From CAZCAC01 sp964496575 (GTDB lineage Bacteria > Planctomycetota > UBA1135 > GCA-002686595), in the NCBI GenBank assembly GCA_964496575.1, contig CAZCAC010000051.1:1-58095 (forward strand): a stretch of DNA of 58,095 nucleotides, read 5' to 3'. Of the stretch, positions 50,875 to 58,095 are shown in pieces. The notes beneath the pieces were generated by a model. That model worked only from the letters and a program-made list of their open reading frames with translations. It was not told where the DNA came from and did no database searches. Every line of letters starts with the position of its first letter. Positions within the stretch are counted from its first letter, which is position 1. The position numbers and the translations under genes are program-made.

Positions 50875-53079
50875 CTACTTGTTCAGTGCCAGGTTGCCGA
50901 CCGCGGCGGCGAGCAGGAGTTGACCCGTCTCGCCCTCACGGACCTTCTCGCTGAAGGGGCTGTCGAGCAGCTCGACGCAGCGTTCCGGCATGCCGCCGAA
51001 GAGGTAGTTGGTCGCCAGCACCAGGCGGGCGTCCTCGTCGAGGAAGTGGTCCGCGAGGTACAGCTCGAGTAGCTCCAGTTGACGGTCGAAGTCGGTGGGA
51101 TCGCCGTAGAAGGTGCGCTTGTCGATTTCCAGCGCGGCCAGCTCGGGGTTCAGCTCGAGCGCTCGGCGAATCGAGAACGCGCAGTAGTGGTAGTCGCCGG
51201 TGGCGAAGAGGGCGTCGGAGAGGACCAGGTACAGGACCCCGTCGTTCGGCGAGAACTCGATCGCCTTGGCGTAGTAGTGCACCGCGTCCCCGTAGCGTCC
51301 CTCGACGAAGGCGCGGTCGCCCAGCGCCATGTACTCCGCCGCCGCACGCAGGGGCAGGCTGGAGTCCTCGGCGGGAGGACCCTGTACCGGACCTTCCTCC
51401 TCGACGTACTCCTCCTCCTCCGCCTCGATGTAGACGGGGACCTCGACGGTCTCGTAGACCACCGCCGGGTAGCAGTAGGCGTAGGTGGGCCAGTAGCAGT
51501 AGGAGGGCCAGCCCCAGGAGCAGCTGCGCCACCACCAGGAGCAACTCCAGCCCCAGCACCAGTTCCAGCCCCAGTTCCAGCCCCAGCACCAGCCGGGAGA
51601 GCCGCAGTTCCAGTACCAGTCGCACCAGGCGCCGTAGGTGTAGCCCGCCCAGCGATCACTGCCGGGGTAGCCGTAGCCTCCGCCGTAGCCGCACATCGGA
51701 CCGGTGATCGGGTTGGAGCCGAGCGCCGCGCGCAGGGCGATGTCGTTGGCGGCCGCGGCCGCGCTGCTCGCCGAGGACATCTTGTCGCCCAGGCCGGGCG
51801 TCTTCGCCGCCTTCTGGTAGTAGCGGCGCTGCTGCTTCTTCCACTTATCCTTGCGTTCGGCGGGGGTCATGTCGTCGCTGCCCTTCTGCCGTTCGCGGAG
51901 CCGCTCGCGGGCGGAGGGCCGCTGCTTCGGCCGTGACGTGTCCCGCGCGGAAGGCCGCTCGGGCTTCGCGCTGCGGCCGGCCGTCGGCCGGGTGCGCAGC
52001 TTGTCGGCGGCGGCGCGTCGAACCTCTCCCGGTCGCGCGGGCGCGGGGCGGTCCGCGGTGCCCGTCCTGCCCGTACTGCGGCTACTCGCGCCGGTCCGGG
52101 TGCGGCTCCGATCGCGCGCACTGGGCGTGTAGCGATCCGCCAGCTTTCCGGGGGTGATCTCCCTCCCCCGCGTCGTCGTCGTCGTCGAGGGACGGGTCTT
52201 CGCGGCGCTCTCCGCCGCCCGCAACCGCTCGGTCAGGGCGAGTCGGCGCGAGCTGGTCGGGGTCCGGTCCCCGGAACCGTACAGGCGCGGCACGCTGCTG
52301 GAGGAGGGGCGCGCCGAGCGCGCAGAGCGGGTGGGGGCCAGGTCGATCGTCCCACTCCGCCGCGCGACGTCGCCCGCCGAGGTCACCGTCGACCGCGAGG
52401 AGGAGCTGCTGCCGGTGTAACCGCCGGAGTTGTCGCGCGTGTAGCCGCCGGAGTTGTCCCTGGTGTACCCGCTGCCGCTGATGCTCCGCCCGAGGTTCGT
52501 GGAGGTGGAGCTCCGGCCGGTGTAGCTGGGGGTGGTCGTGCTGCGCGTGCCCGTCGAGCGGCTACCGCCGTAGGAGGGCCTCGTCGAGGTCGTCCCCGTC
52601 GAGCTCCGGCCTCCGTACGAGGGCGTGGTCGAGCTCCGGCCGGTGTTGGTGGGCGTGGTCGAGCGAGTGGTGGAGCGCGTCCCGGTCGAGCCGCTACCCG
52701 AATACGAGGGGCGGGAGGTGTTGCGCGAGCTCGAGCGCGTCGAGGTGGAGCGCTGCACCGGGGTGCTGCCGCGCGAGACGGTGCTGCTCCGCGACGGGGT
52801 GCTGCTCCGACTGCTGCCCCTGGAGGTGCTCCGCGAGCTGCCGCGCGACTGCGGCGCCGAGCGGGTCGCCGAGCTGGCCCGGGAGGGGCTGCGGCTCGCC
52901 GAGCGGCTCGGGGCCGAGGAGCGGCTGGCCCCGGAGGAGGCCCGGCTGCCGCTGGAGGAGCCCGCGCTGGAGCGGCCGCTGGAGCCTCGGCCCGATCTCT
53001 GGGCGAGCGTGGATCCGTCGATCAGGAAGCTCGCGAAGAGGGCGACGATGACGGTGATCAGGAGCTTTCGGTGCAACAT
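50875..53079 (-). CDS. Secreted Ser/Arg/Thr-rich, Trp/Cys/Gly-rich protein with C-terminal TPR
   Basis: This is a 734-residue protein with signal peptide 1-26 (ending STLAQ). Residues about 27-420 are almost all Ser, Arg, Thr and Gly, with degenerate repeats such as 'SYGGRSSTGTTSTRPSYGGS' and a doubled 'GYTRDNSG'. Residues about 470-535 are packed with Trp, Cys, Tyr and Gly ('GWCWGWNWGWNWCWGWS'). An acidic stretch follows ('AEEEEYVEEEG'). Residues about 565-734 are two to four TPR units ('AEYMALGDRAFVEGRYGDAV', 'LFATGDYHYCAFSIRRALEL'). It is probably an envelope or surface protein. The start is ATG 53079 within a 17-bp tandem duplication. No known family covers the whole chain. Confidence 0.8.
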   Translation of the reverse strand: MLHRKLLITVIVALFASFLIDGSTLAQRSGRGSSGRSSAGSSSGSRASSGASRSSAPSRSASRSPSRASSATRSAPQSRGSSRSTSRGSSRSSTPSRSSTVSRGSTPVQRSTSTRSSSRNTSRPSYSGSGSTGTRSTTRSTTPTNTGRSSTTPSYGGRSSTGTTSTRPSYGGSRSTGTRSTTTPSYTGRSSTSTNLGRSISGSGYTRDNSGGYTRDNSGGYTGSSSSSRSTVTSAGDVARRSGTIDLAPTRSARSARPSSSSVPRLYGSGDRTPTSSRRLALTERLRAAESAAKTRPSTTTTTRGREITPGKLADRYTPSARDRSRTRTGASSRSTGRTGTADRPAPARPGEVRRAAADKLRTRPTAGRSAKPERPSARDTSRPKQRPSARERLRERQKGSDDMTPAERKDKWKKQQRRYYQKAAKTPGLGDKMSSASSAAAAANDIALRAALGSNPITGPMCGYGGGYGYPGSDRWAGYTYGAWCDWYWNCGSPGWCWGWNWGWNWCWGWSCSWWWRSCSWGWPSYCYWPTYAYCYPAVVYETVEVPVYIEAEEEEYVEEEGPVQGPPAEDSSLPLRAAAEYMALGDRAFVEGRYGDAVHYYAKAIEFSPNDGVLYLVLSDALFATGDYHYCAFSIRRALELNPELAALEIDKRTFYGDPTDFDRQLELLELYLADHFLDEDARLVLATNYLFGGMPERCVELLDSPFSEKVREGETGQLLLAAAVGNLALNK

Positions 53080-53101
53080 GAGGATCGGTGCAACATGAGG
53101 A
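53068..53101 (-). repeat. 17-bp tandem duplication spanning the start codon
   Basis: The unit TCGGTGCAACATGAGGA (plus strand) occurs twice without a gap: 53068-53084 and 53085-53101. Each copy contains a CAT, so the minus strand has two ATGs 17 nt apart and in different frames. Only the inner one (53079) reads the long protein. A GGAGG lies 10 nt before the outer, out-of-frame ATG. Confidence 0.9.
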
Positions 53102-53276
53102 GAGGTCCTCCAGCCGGGGATGGCAGGGATGGGCGGCGGGATGTCCCATAACCATGCAAAAGGGGTGCCCGCGCGGCGCCGACATGCAAAAAAGACCGAA
53201 ACTCACCCCGGGGAGGTCACGGACCAGGATCGCAGGAAGAGCCCGAACTTCCAACCCCTCCCGATCGATCTCCGCG

Positions 53277-53303
53277 CTCCCGCGGGGTGTCCTCCCGCGG
53301 GGT
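53277..53303. repeat. Two direct copies of CTCCCGCGGGGT
   Basis: Copies at 53277-53288 and 53292-53303 (15-nt period) begin at the stop codon of the minus-strand lipoprotein gene. Each core CCCGCGGG is self-complementary, so the two can also pair as a hairpin just after the stop. There is no adjoining T-run. Confidence 0.5.
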
Positions 53304-54547
53304 CACTCCCGGGGCACGAGGGGCAGCACCAGCTGCACCAGCCCGATCCGTCCCTCCGCCTCGCGCTGGATCCGCGCGTAGGGGGTCCCCGCCCGGTGTC
53401 CCTCCGGAATCCGGTCCAGGAGCTCGTCGAGCTGGGCCGCGTTCAGCCCCCGCAGCCCCCGCATCAGGATCGAGAGGCCCTTGCCCCCCTCCAGGCGCCG
53501 CCACCCCTCCGGCAGCGGCCCCTCCGGGAGGCCCAGGAGGCGCAGCTCGACCGCCACCGGTCGCCCCTGCCGGTCGAGCTGGAAGGTGGCCCGGGTGGAG
53601 AGCTCCCGGCCGGTGCCCTCGAGCTTCTTCCGCCACCCCTCCAGCCGCTCGTCGGCGGTGGCGAAGGCCGTCTTCCAGTCGGTGCCCGCGTCCAGCGGCG
53701 ACCGGTGGACGATCCGGGCGGCCAGGGGCATCTCCCGGGGCTCCGAGGGGGGACTCGTGACCAGGGTGTCGCGGCGGTCGAGGGGTTTGAAGTAGGAGTC
53801 GACGTACCGCGCCTTGGGCAGGATCTGGTCGAACTCCTCGCCGGCGACCTTCTCGCCGCCGACGACGATCGCCCACGAGCCGGGCCAGTGGCGCCGCTCC
53901 TGCTCCTTCCAGCGAATCTCCTCGAGGCGCTCATCGGGGGCCCGCTCCACCGGCGGGCCCTCGTCCTCCGTGGCGATCCGGAACTCCAGGGCGGTCGGTC
54001 GCCCCGTCTCCGCGTCGAGCTCCGCCCGGATCTCGCCCAGGCCCTTCAGCTCTGCCCGCTGGAGCGTCTTCGAGCCCTTCCAGTCGAGATCGGCGGGCCA
54101 GATCAGCGCTACGCGGCGGAGCTCCATCCGCAGTAGCTCGAGCGCCCGCTCCTCGGGAGGCGTGGGGATCGAGCGCTCGCTGCCCGCCTCGACGCGCCAC
54201 AGCTCCGAGCCCCACCGGTACCACAGCCGGCGCTGCCTCGGATCGCGGCTCTGCGCCGGTGCCATCCGCCAGCGGACCCGGTCGGGGAAGACGTAGGTCA
54301 TCTCCATCCGCTGGGGCGCGTCGGGAAAGGCCTCGAGGGTGAGCGTCGAGGTGCAGGTGACCCCGCCCACCCCGTTCACCGCCCGGCGCCGCCCCGGCCC
54401 GCGGGGCGGGGGATCCTCGGCCTGCTCGACCTGTTCGACCTCCTGCACCGCGGCGGAGGGAGCGTCGGGGCATCCCGGGAGCGGGAGTGCCAGGAGGACC
54501 AGGCCGGCGAAGAGCGGCACTGGCCGGGTCGATCGGGGGGGACGCAT
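53303..54547 (-). CDS. Lipoprotein of unknown function
   Basis: This is a 414-residue protein. ATG 54547 opens a signal peptide with lipobox 'LPLPGC' (Cys at about residue 26). After a Glu/Pro/Arg-rich linker, the mature chain is mainly beta-type, with paired blocks 'TLEAFPDAPQRMEMTYVFPD', 'RRLWYRWGSELWRVEAGSER' and 'RATFQLDRQGRPVAVELRLL'. The layout recalls LolA/LolB- or DUF3108-like half-barrels that bind lipid, possibly two in tandem, but no motif proves it. It is probably attached to the outer membrane. It is followed on the same strand by the Ser/Arg-rich secreted protein about 220 nt away. Confidence 0.7.
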   Translation of the reverse strand: MRPPRSTRPVPLFAGLVLLALPLPGCPDAPSAAVQEVEQVEQAEDPPPRGPGRRRAVNGVGGVTCTSTLTLEAFPDAPQRMEMTYVFPDRVRWRMAPAQSRDPRQRRLWYRWGSELWRVEAGSERSIPTPPEERALELLRMELRRVALIWPADLDWKGSKTLQRAELKGLGEIRAELDAETGRPTALEFRIATEDEGPPVERAPDERLEEIRWKEQERRHWPGSWAIVVGGEKVAGEEFDQILPKARYVDSYFKPLDRRDTLVTSPPSEPREMPLAARIVHRSPLDAGTDWKTAFATADERLEGWRKKLEGTGRELSTRATFQLDRQGRPVAVELRLLGLPEGPLPEGWRRLEGGKGLSILMRGLRGLNAAQLDELLDRIPEGHRAGTPYARIQREAEGRIGLVQLVLPLVPRE

Positions 54548-54691
54548 GAGGGAGGGATCGGCTCGAGCCTCGCGCCTTCTAGACGATCGCGGGGGCTTCG
54601 GGGGCACTTTTTCCGCCCGTTGCCGCCCCGCGGAGGGCGATTCACCCGAGTCGGGGTCAGGAATCTGCGCCCGGTGGGGCGCCAGAGTGGA

Positions 54692-55630
54692 TCAGGGGAG
54701 CTTGGCCCCCCACTTCGTCCACTCCTCCTCGTCCAGGCCGTAGTCTCGGCGGCTCAGTCGCACCAGGCTGGGGTGGACGCGCAACCGGAGCTCCCGCTCC
54801 CCCTCGTTCAGCGCCTCGATCAGGGTCCTCGCCGCCTCCCCCTTGTGCGTATCCTGGGTCAGGCCGAGGTGGGCGAGCCCCTCGGCCGCCGAGCGCGAGA
54901 CGAGGGGAACGGAGTCGAAGAGGAGGACGCCGAGGGCGTCGATCGAGTCGACGTCCCCGAGCAGCGCGATCGCCAGGGCGCACTGGCTGCGCACCATCGG
55001 CTCCTCCACGTCGGTCAGCCCCGCCCGGACCTGCTCGAGGATCGGGTCGCCGTCCGCTCCGGCCTGGATCAGCGTCCGGGCGCAGTTGGCGGCGCTCCAA
55101 CGCGTCTTCGCGTCGGCCCCGAAGCGGATCAGCTCGCCGATCCGTTGCAGCGGCGTGTCGGGAGACTGGAGCATGGTCAGGCCGAGGAGCGCGTTGCTGA
55201 CCACCTTGTCGTTCGGATCGTCGAGCGCCGCCAGCAGCGGGCTGAGCGTGGCCGGGTCGTCGGAGAAGCCGATCGCCGCGGCCGCGATGACGCGGTTCTG
55301 CGCGGGGCCCGTCTCCAGCTCGGCCAGGATCTCTGCCTGCCGGATGTGAACGCGCTCGCGGATGTTGATCTCGAGCAGCTCCTGCTTCTGGCTCTCCTGC
55401 TTGGTCGAGGCGTTCAGGGTCTTCTCCATCCACGCGTTCATCGAGGTGGAGAGGTCCGCCAGGTACTTGCCGATCGAGTGCTCCGTTCGCGAGTCGGGAC
55501 CGAAGGTCCTGAACTCGAGCGGTTCCTCCGGTTCCTCGTCCGGCGTCGAGGAGCAGGCGCCCAGGAGACCGAGGAGGAGGAGGAGGGCGAGCCGGAGCGC
55601 GGGGTCGGGTCGGGTCGGATGGGTGTGCAT
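54692..55630 (-). CDS. HEAT-repeat lipoprotein
   Basis: This is a 312-residue protein. ATG 55630 gives a signal peptide with lipobox 'LLGAC' (Cys at about residue 26). From about residue 95, helical HEAT-type repeats follow each other ('NRVIAAAAIGFSDDPATLSP', 'DKVVSNALLGLTMLQSPDTP', 'MVRSQCALAIALLGDVDSID', 'PLVSRSAAEGLAHLGLTQDT'). Such solenoids bind proteins and have no catalysis. It diverges from the amino-acid dehydrogenase gene across 125 nt and lies upstream of the other lipoprotein on the same strand. Confidence 0.82.
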   Translation of the reverse strand: MHTHPTRPDPALRLALLLLLGLLGACSSTPDEEPEEPLEFRTFGPDSRTEHSIGKYLADLSTSMNAWMEKTLNASTKQESQKQELLEINIRERVHIRQAEILAELETGPAQNRVIAAAAIGFSDDPATLSPLLAALDDPNDKVVSNALLGLTMLQSPDTPLQRIGELIRFGADAKTRWSAANCARTLIQAGADGDPILEQVRAGLTDVEEPMVRSQCALAIALLGDVDSIDALGVLLFDSVPLVSRSAAEGLAHLGLTQDTHKGEAARTLIEALNEGERELRLRVHPSLVRLSRRDYGLDEEEWTKWGAKLP

Positions 55631-55755
55631 GGCGATACCTGGACGCTCGAGACGCGCCGGTCTTCCCGGGCGGGAGTCGATGTACGCTGCCGAAAGGGTA
55701 CACTCGCCCTCCACCGGTACCCAGATCAACCTCTCCGGACCCCGCCAGCTCAGAA

Positions 55756-56820
55756 ATGGACTTCAAACTGCTCGAATCGATGGCCAGCGGTGGCTTCGAG
55801 GAGGTGATCGCGATCAACGATCCGCACTCCGGCCTCAGCGCCTTCCTGTCGATCCACGACACCACCGCCGGGCCCGCCTTCGGGGGGATCCGGCGCTGGG
55901 TCTACCGGACCGAGGACGAGGCCCTGAGGGACGTCCTGCGCCTCTCCCGCGCGATGACCCACAAGTGCGTCCTGACCGACCTGCAAGCGGGGGGCGCGAA
56001 GCTGGTCGCCCTCGATCAGCCTCGGGTCGACTGGGCCGGGGCCTACCGGCACATCGGCGACGTGGTGGAGCGGCTCGGCGGCCGCTTCTACACCGGACCC
56101 GACGTCGGCACCGGCGCCGACGAGCTGGGCTGGGCCGCCGAGCGGACGCGCTTCGTCACCAGCCCGGACGAGTCGGGACCGGGGCAGCTGGCCGAGGCGA
56201 CCGCCGCGGGCGTCTTCCACGGCATGGCGGCAGCGCTGCGTCACCTCGACGGGGAGGAGGACTGGCCGGCCCGGACGGTCGTGGTCCAGGGGCTCGGCGC
56301 GGTGGGGGAGCGGCTGGCCCGGATGCTGGTCGAGGTGGACGCCCGGGTGGTCGCTACCGAGATCGTCACGGAGCGGGCCGAGCGCGTCTCGGCCGAGCTC
56401 TCCGTCGAGCTGGTCGATCCCACCGACGACGTCGACGTGCCCTGTGACGTCTTCGCCCCCTGTGCGCTGGGCGGCATCCTGCACGACCTGACCGTGCCGC
56501 GCCTGCAGTGCCGCGTCATCGCCGGCGGGGCGAACAACGTCCTGGCCAAGGCCGAGCACGGCGAGGCGCTGTACCGCCGCGGGATCCTTTACATTCCAGA
56601 CTTCGTGATCAACAGCGGTGCGCTGATCCGTGGCGCGATCTTCCACCTCGAGAGTCGGCGAGAGCCGGTCGAGGCGATCGGCGAGCGAATCGGTCGCATC
56701 CTCGCCGAGGTGCTCGTGCAGGCGGAAGAGGCGGGAACTCCTCCGGTCCGCCAGGCGATCGAAGAGGCGGAGCGTCGAATCGAGGCGCGTCGTGCCCAGG
56801 ACGGCAGCGATCGGGGCTGA
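55756..56820 (+). CDS. Leu/Glu/Phe/Val dehydrogenase family enzyme (leucine-dehydrogenase type)
   Basis: This is a 354-residue NAD-dependent amino-acid dehydrogenase. The substrate domain has 'GPAFGGIRRWVYRTEDEALR' and 'LSRAMTHKCVLTDLQAGGAK' with Lys70 and Lys82, matching the two catalytic lysines of leucine dehydrogenase. The dinucleotide fold contains 'VVVQGLGAVGERLARMLVEV' (about 174-193), and 'FAPCALGGILHD' and 'IAGGANNVLA' close the site. It deaminates branched-chain or aromatic amino acids to 2-oxo acids. The usual GGGK is GGAK here, a mild change. Length is normal. The call stays at family level. Confidence 0.92.
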   Translation: MDFKLLESMASGGFEEVIAINDPHSGLSAFLSIHDTTAGPAFGGIRRWVYRTEDEALRDVLRLSRAMTHKCVLTDLQAGGAKLVALDQPRVDWAGAYRHIGDVVERLGGRFYTGPDVGTGADELGWAAERTRFVTSPDESGPGQLAEATAAGVFHGMAAALRHLDGEEDWPARTVVVQGLGAVGERLARMLVEVDARVVATEIVTERAERVSAELSVELVDPTDDVDVPCDVFAPCALGGILHDLTVPRLQCRVIAGGANNVLAKAEHGEALYRRGILYIPDFVINSGALIRGAIFHLESRREPVEAIGERIGRILAEVLVQAEEAGTPPVRQAIEEAERRIEARRAQDGSDRG

Positions 56821-56939
56821 GCAGCCGGGGCTGGTTCGTTCGGGGGAGCTCCTTTACCCCGCTCTACGTTTTTGATCAGCTCTCCAGACTATCTCTCGAC
56901 CACGACCTCGAGCTCCTCCGCTCTGTTCGCGCACCCGTG

Positions 56940-57995
56940 ATGATGAATCCGACCCTCTGCGCCGCTCTCCTCCTCCTCGTTCCAGGATTCTCGGGAGAGG
57001 GCGTGGACGGCCAGTCGGTGAAGTCGGTTCCGGCGGTGGCCGGCAGCGATGATCCGAGCCTCGTCGAGGGCAGCTACCGGGTGGATCGCGGCGAGCAGCC
57101 GCCGGTCTGGGTACCGCCGGGCGAGATCCTCGTCTTCGGCGTCGAGGTCGACCTCGGGCTCCTGGGCGACGCCAGCGTCGGCACGGTGACGATGTCCTCC
57201 GGGGTCGAGCCGTACGTCTCCGGGCTGCCGCTCCCCGGTCAGGATCTCGCCACCGACCCGAAGATGGTGGGCTGGATCCGCAGCGTGGCCCGCGGCGGTC
57301 ACCTGGGCTACGAGCTCGATCACGAGATCGCGGTCCGCTTTCTACCCCAGGAGTGGCCGCACGTGCTCAACACCGAGGTCCAGAAGGGCAGCGAGAACCG
57401 CAAGCGCGAGCTGAAGATCGGCATCGTCGACGGCAAGTGGAAGGGCACTTATCGCGGCAACGGCCACTGTCGCGACTGCACGCGTCGGGAGCACTTCGTC
57501 AAGGCGACCTTGCCGTGGAACGACGACTACCACTGCGAGGACTGCAAGCGCGCCGAGCATCGCGTCTGGAGCCCGGCGTTCCATCGCGAGGTGCCCGAGC
57601 AGACCGTCGACGTTCTGGGGGCGATCTACCTGGCGCGGACGATGGTGCGCGAGAATCTGCCGGAGATGGAGCTGCCAATGCTCCAAAAGGAACACATCTG
57701 GCTGGTGAAGCTCACTCCCGGCATCCTCCAGGACATCGGCGTGCCGGCCGGAGCGTTCAAGTGCCGTGAGGTGAGGATCACCGTCTCCCAACCGCCCGGG
57801 GAGCCGGAAGGCACCAACAAGTTTTCCGGGCTCTTCGGGATCAAGGGCGCGTTGAAGATCTGGGTGCAGGAGAGCACCGGCGTGCCCGTCCTGATCGAAG
57901 GTGACGTTCCCATCGGGAACATCATCGACCTGCATGCTCAGGTCAAGCTGTCGAGCTTCCTCGGGACTCCCGAGGCGTTCAAGAAGATCCGCTAA
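56940..57995 (+). CDS. Secreted DUF3108-like protein with duplicated Cys/His motif
   Basis: This is a 351-residue protein with signal peptide 1-24 (start MM at 56940/56943). The frame ('GEILVFGVEVDLGLLGDASV', 'RSVARGGHLGYELDHEIAVR', 'VDVLGAIYLARTM', 'FSGLFGIKGALKIWVQESTG', 'PVLIEGDVPIGNI') matches DUF3108, a secreted beta-barrel family of unknown ligand. An insertion at about residues 175-207 has two copies of HCxDCxRxEH, 22 residues apart. I do not know this in ordinary DUF3108 proteins, and it suggests metal binding. It is not a CxxCH heme motif. Confidence 0.8.
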   Translation: MMNPTLCAALLLLVPGFSGEGVDGQSVKSVPAVAGSDDPSLVEGSYRVDRGEQPPVWVPPGEILVFGVEVDLGLLGDASVGTVTMSSGVEPYVSGLPLPGQDLATDPKMVGWIRSVARGGHLGYELDHEIAVRFLPQEWPHVLNTEVQKGSENRKRELKIGIVDGKWKGTYRGNGHCRDCTRREHFVKATLPWNDDYHCEDCKRAEHRVWSPAFHREVPEQTVDVLGAIYLARTMVRENLPEMELPMLQKEHIWLVKLTPGILQDIGVPAGAFKCREVRITVSQPPGEPEGTNKFSGLFGIKGALKIWVQESTGVPVLIEGDVPIGNIIDLHAQVKLSSFLGTPEAFKKIR

Positions 57996-58095
57996 AGCAC
58001 TGGCATCGTTCACTGGACTCGGCGCTCGGGCGGTGGTCCTACCCTCCACCGGAGGAGGTCGACCGGTCGCCAGCGTCTGATCGCAACGCCCATCG
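57996..58095. other. Window end, no gene seen
   Basis: The last 100 nt hold a short complementary pair (CCTCC...GGAGG) near 58041-58060 and no convincing coding start. A downstream gene may begin beyond the window. Confidence 0.4.

Noticed and set aside
53189..53194. T6 run (minus strand) as intrinsic terminator of the lipoprotein gene
   Set aside because: The preceding CCCCGGGG is a palindrome with no loop and no adequate stem was found.
57465..57560. c-type heme sites in the DUF3108-like protein
   Set aside because: The spacing is CxxC without a following His (CRDCT, CEDCK), so CxxCH is not met.

Overview
The window is high-GC bacterial DNA that most likely comes from a planctomycete. The best clue is a secreted protein at 22982-24571. 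It ends in a domain with a 'CPCSNDND...GCDN' opening, a 'WGDGLQCAGG' core and a 'Y.CWYR' end, and it also carries an 'NDVWFEW...DTKIA.YPGGGCP.DG.ALACNDD' domain. I associate this combination with the Saltatorellus/Engelhardtia-type Planctomycetes. Other fitting signs are many large secreted proteins of unknown function, many lipoproteins, a eukaryote-type UDP-glucose pyrophosphorylase and mostly weak Shine-Dalgarno sites. The assignment is an inference.

Layout. 1-53 is the 5' part of a tRNA-Ala(CGC) on the minus strand. 177-10322 holds three plus-strand genes: a secreted FN3/beta-helix protein, a small acidic protein, and a 2104-residue secreted protein resembling alpha-2-macroglobulin. 10335-17252 (minus) holds a secreted CBM/beta-helix protein, UDP-glucose pyrophosphorylase, an MscS channel and a bifunctional formimidoyltransferase-cyclodeaminase. 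17687-22974 is unusual. It contains two tandem peptidase-MA-like proteins that have lost zinc ligands, a FadE-like protein with the acyl-CoA dehydrogenase core removed, and a SecD-like protein reduced to its periplasmic head on one anchor. 22982-26899 holds the planctomycete signature protein, a membrane protein, rubrerythrin and a type IV pilin-like protein.

26962-45337 is a complete-looking Wzx/Wzy-type exopolysaccharide locus. Eleven minus-strand genes run from the Wza exporter and Wzc tyrosine kinase through a UDP-sugar 6-dehydrogenase, polymerase, flippase, two glycosyltransferases, two sugar oxidoreductases and two heparinase II/III family proteins. One heparinase is split by an in-frame TAG. 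A sugar-phosphate transferase diverges from the locus and probably starts the lipid-linked repeat unit. Several junctions overlap by 4 nt (GTGA or ATGA), which points to translational coupling.

45452-49160 is a catabolic module: a sodium/solute symporter, trans-3-hydroxy-L-proline dehydratase (Cys/Thr active site) and a nitrilase-family amidase overlapping it by ATGA. A galactokinase-like kinase with an altered sugar-binding motif follows. Next come a near-pure poly-G stretch flanked by a 12-bp inverted repeat, a Ser/Arg- and Trp-rich secreted TPR protein whose start codon lies in a 17-bp tandem duplication, two lipoproteins, a leucine-dehydrogenase-type enzyme, and a secreted DUF3108-like protein with a duplicated Cys/His motif. 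I saw no CRISPR array, insertion sequence, rRNA or phage module.
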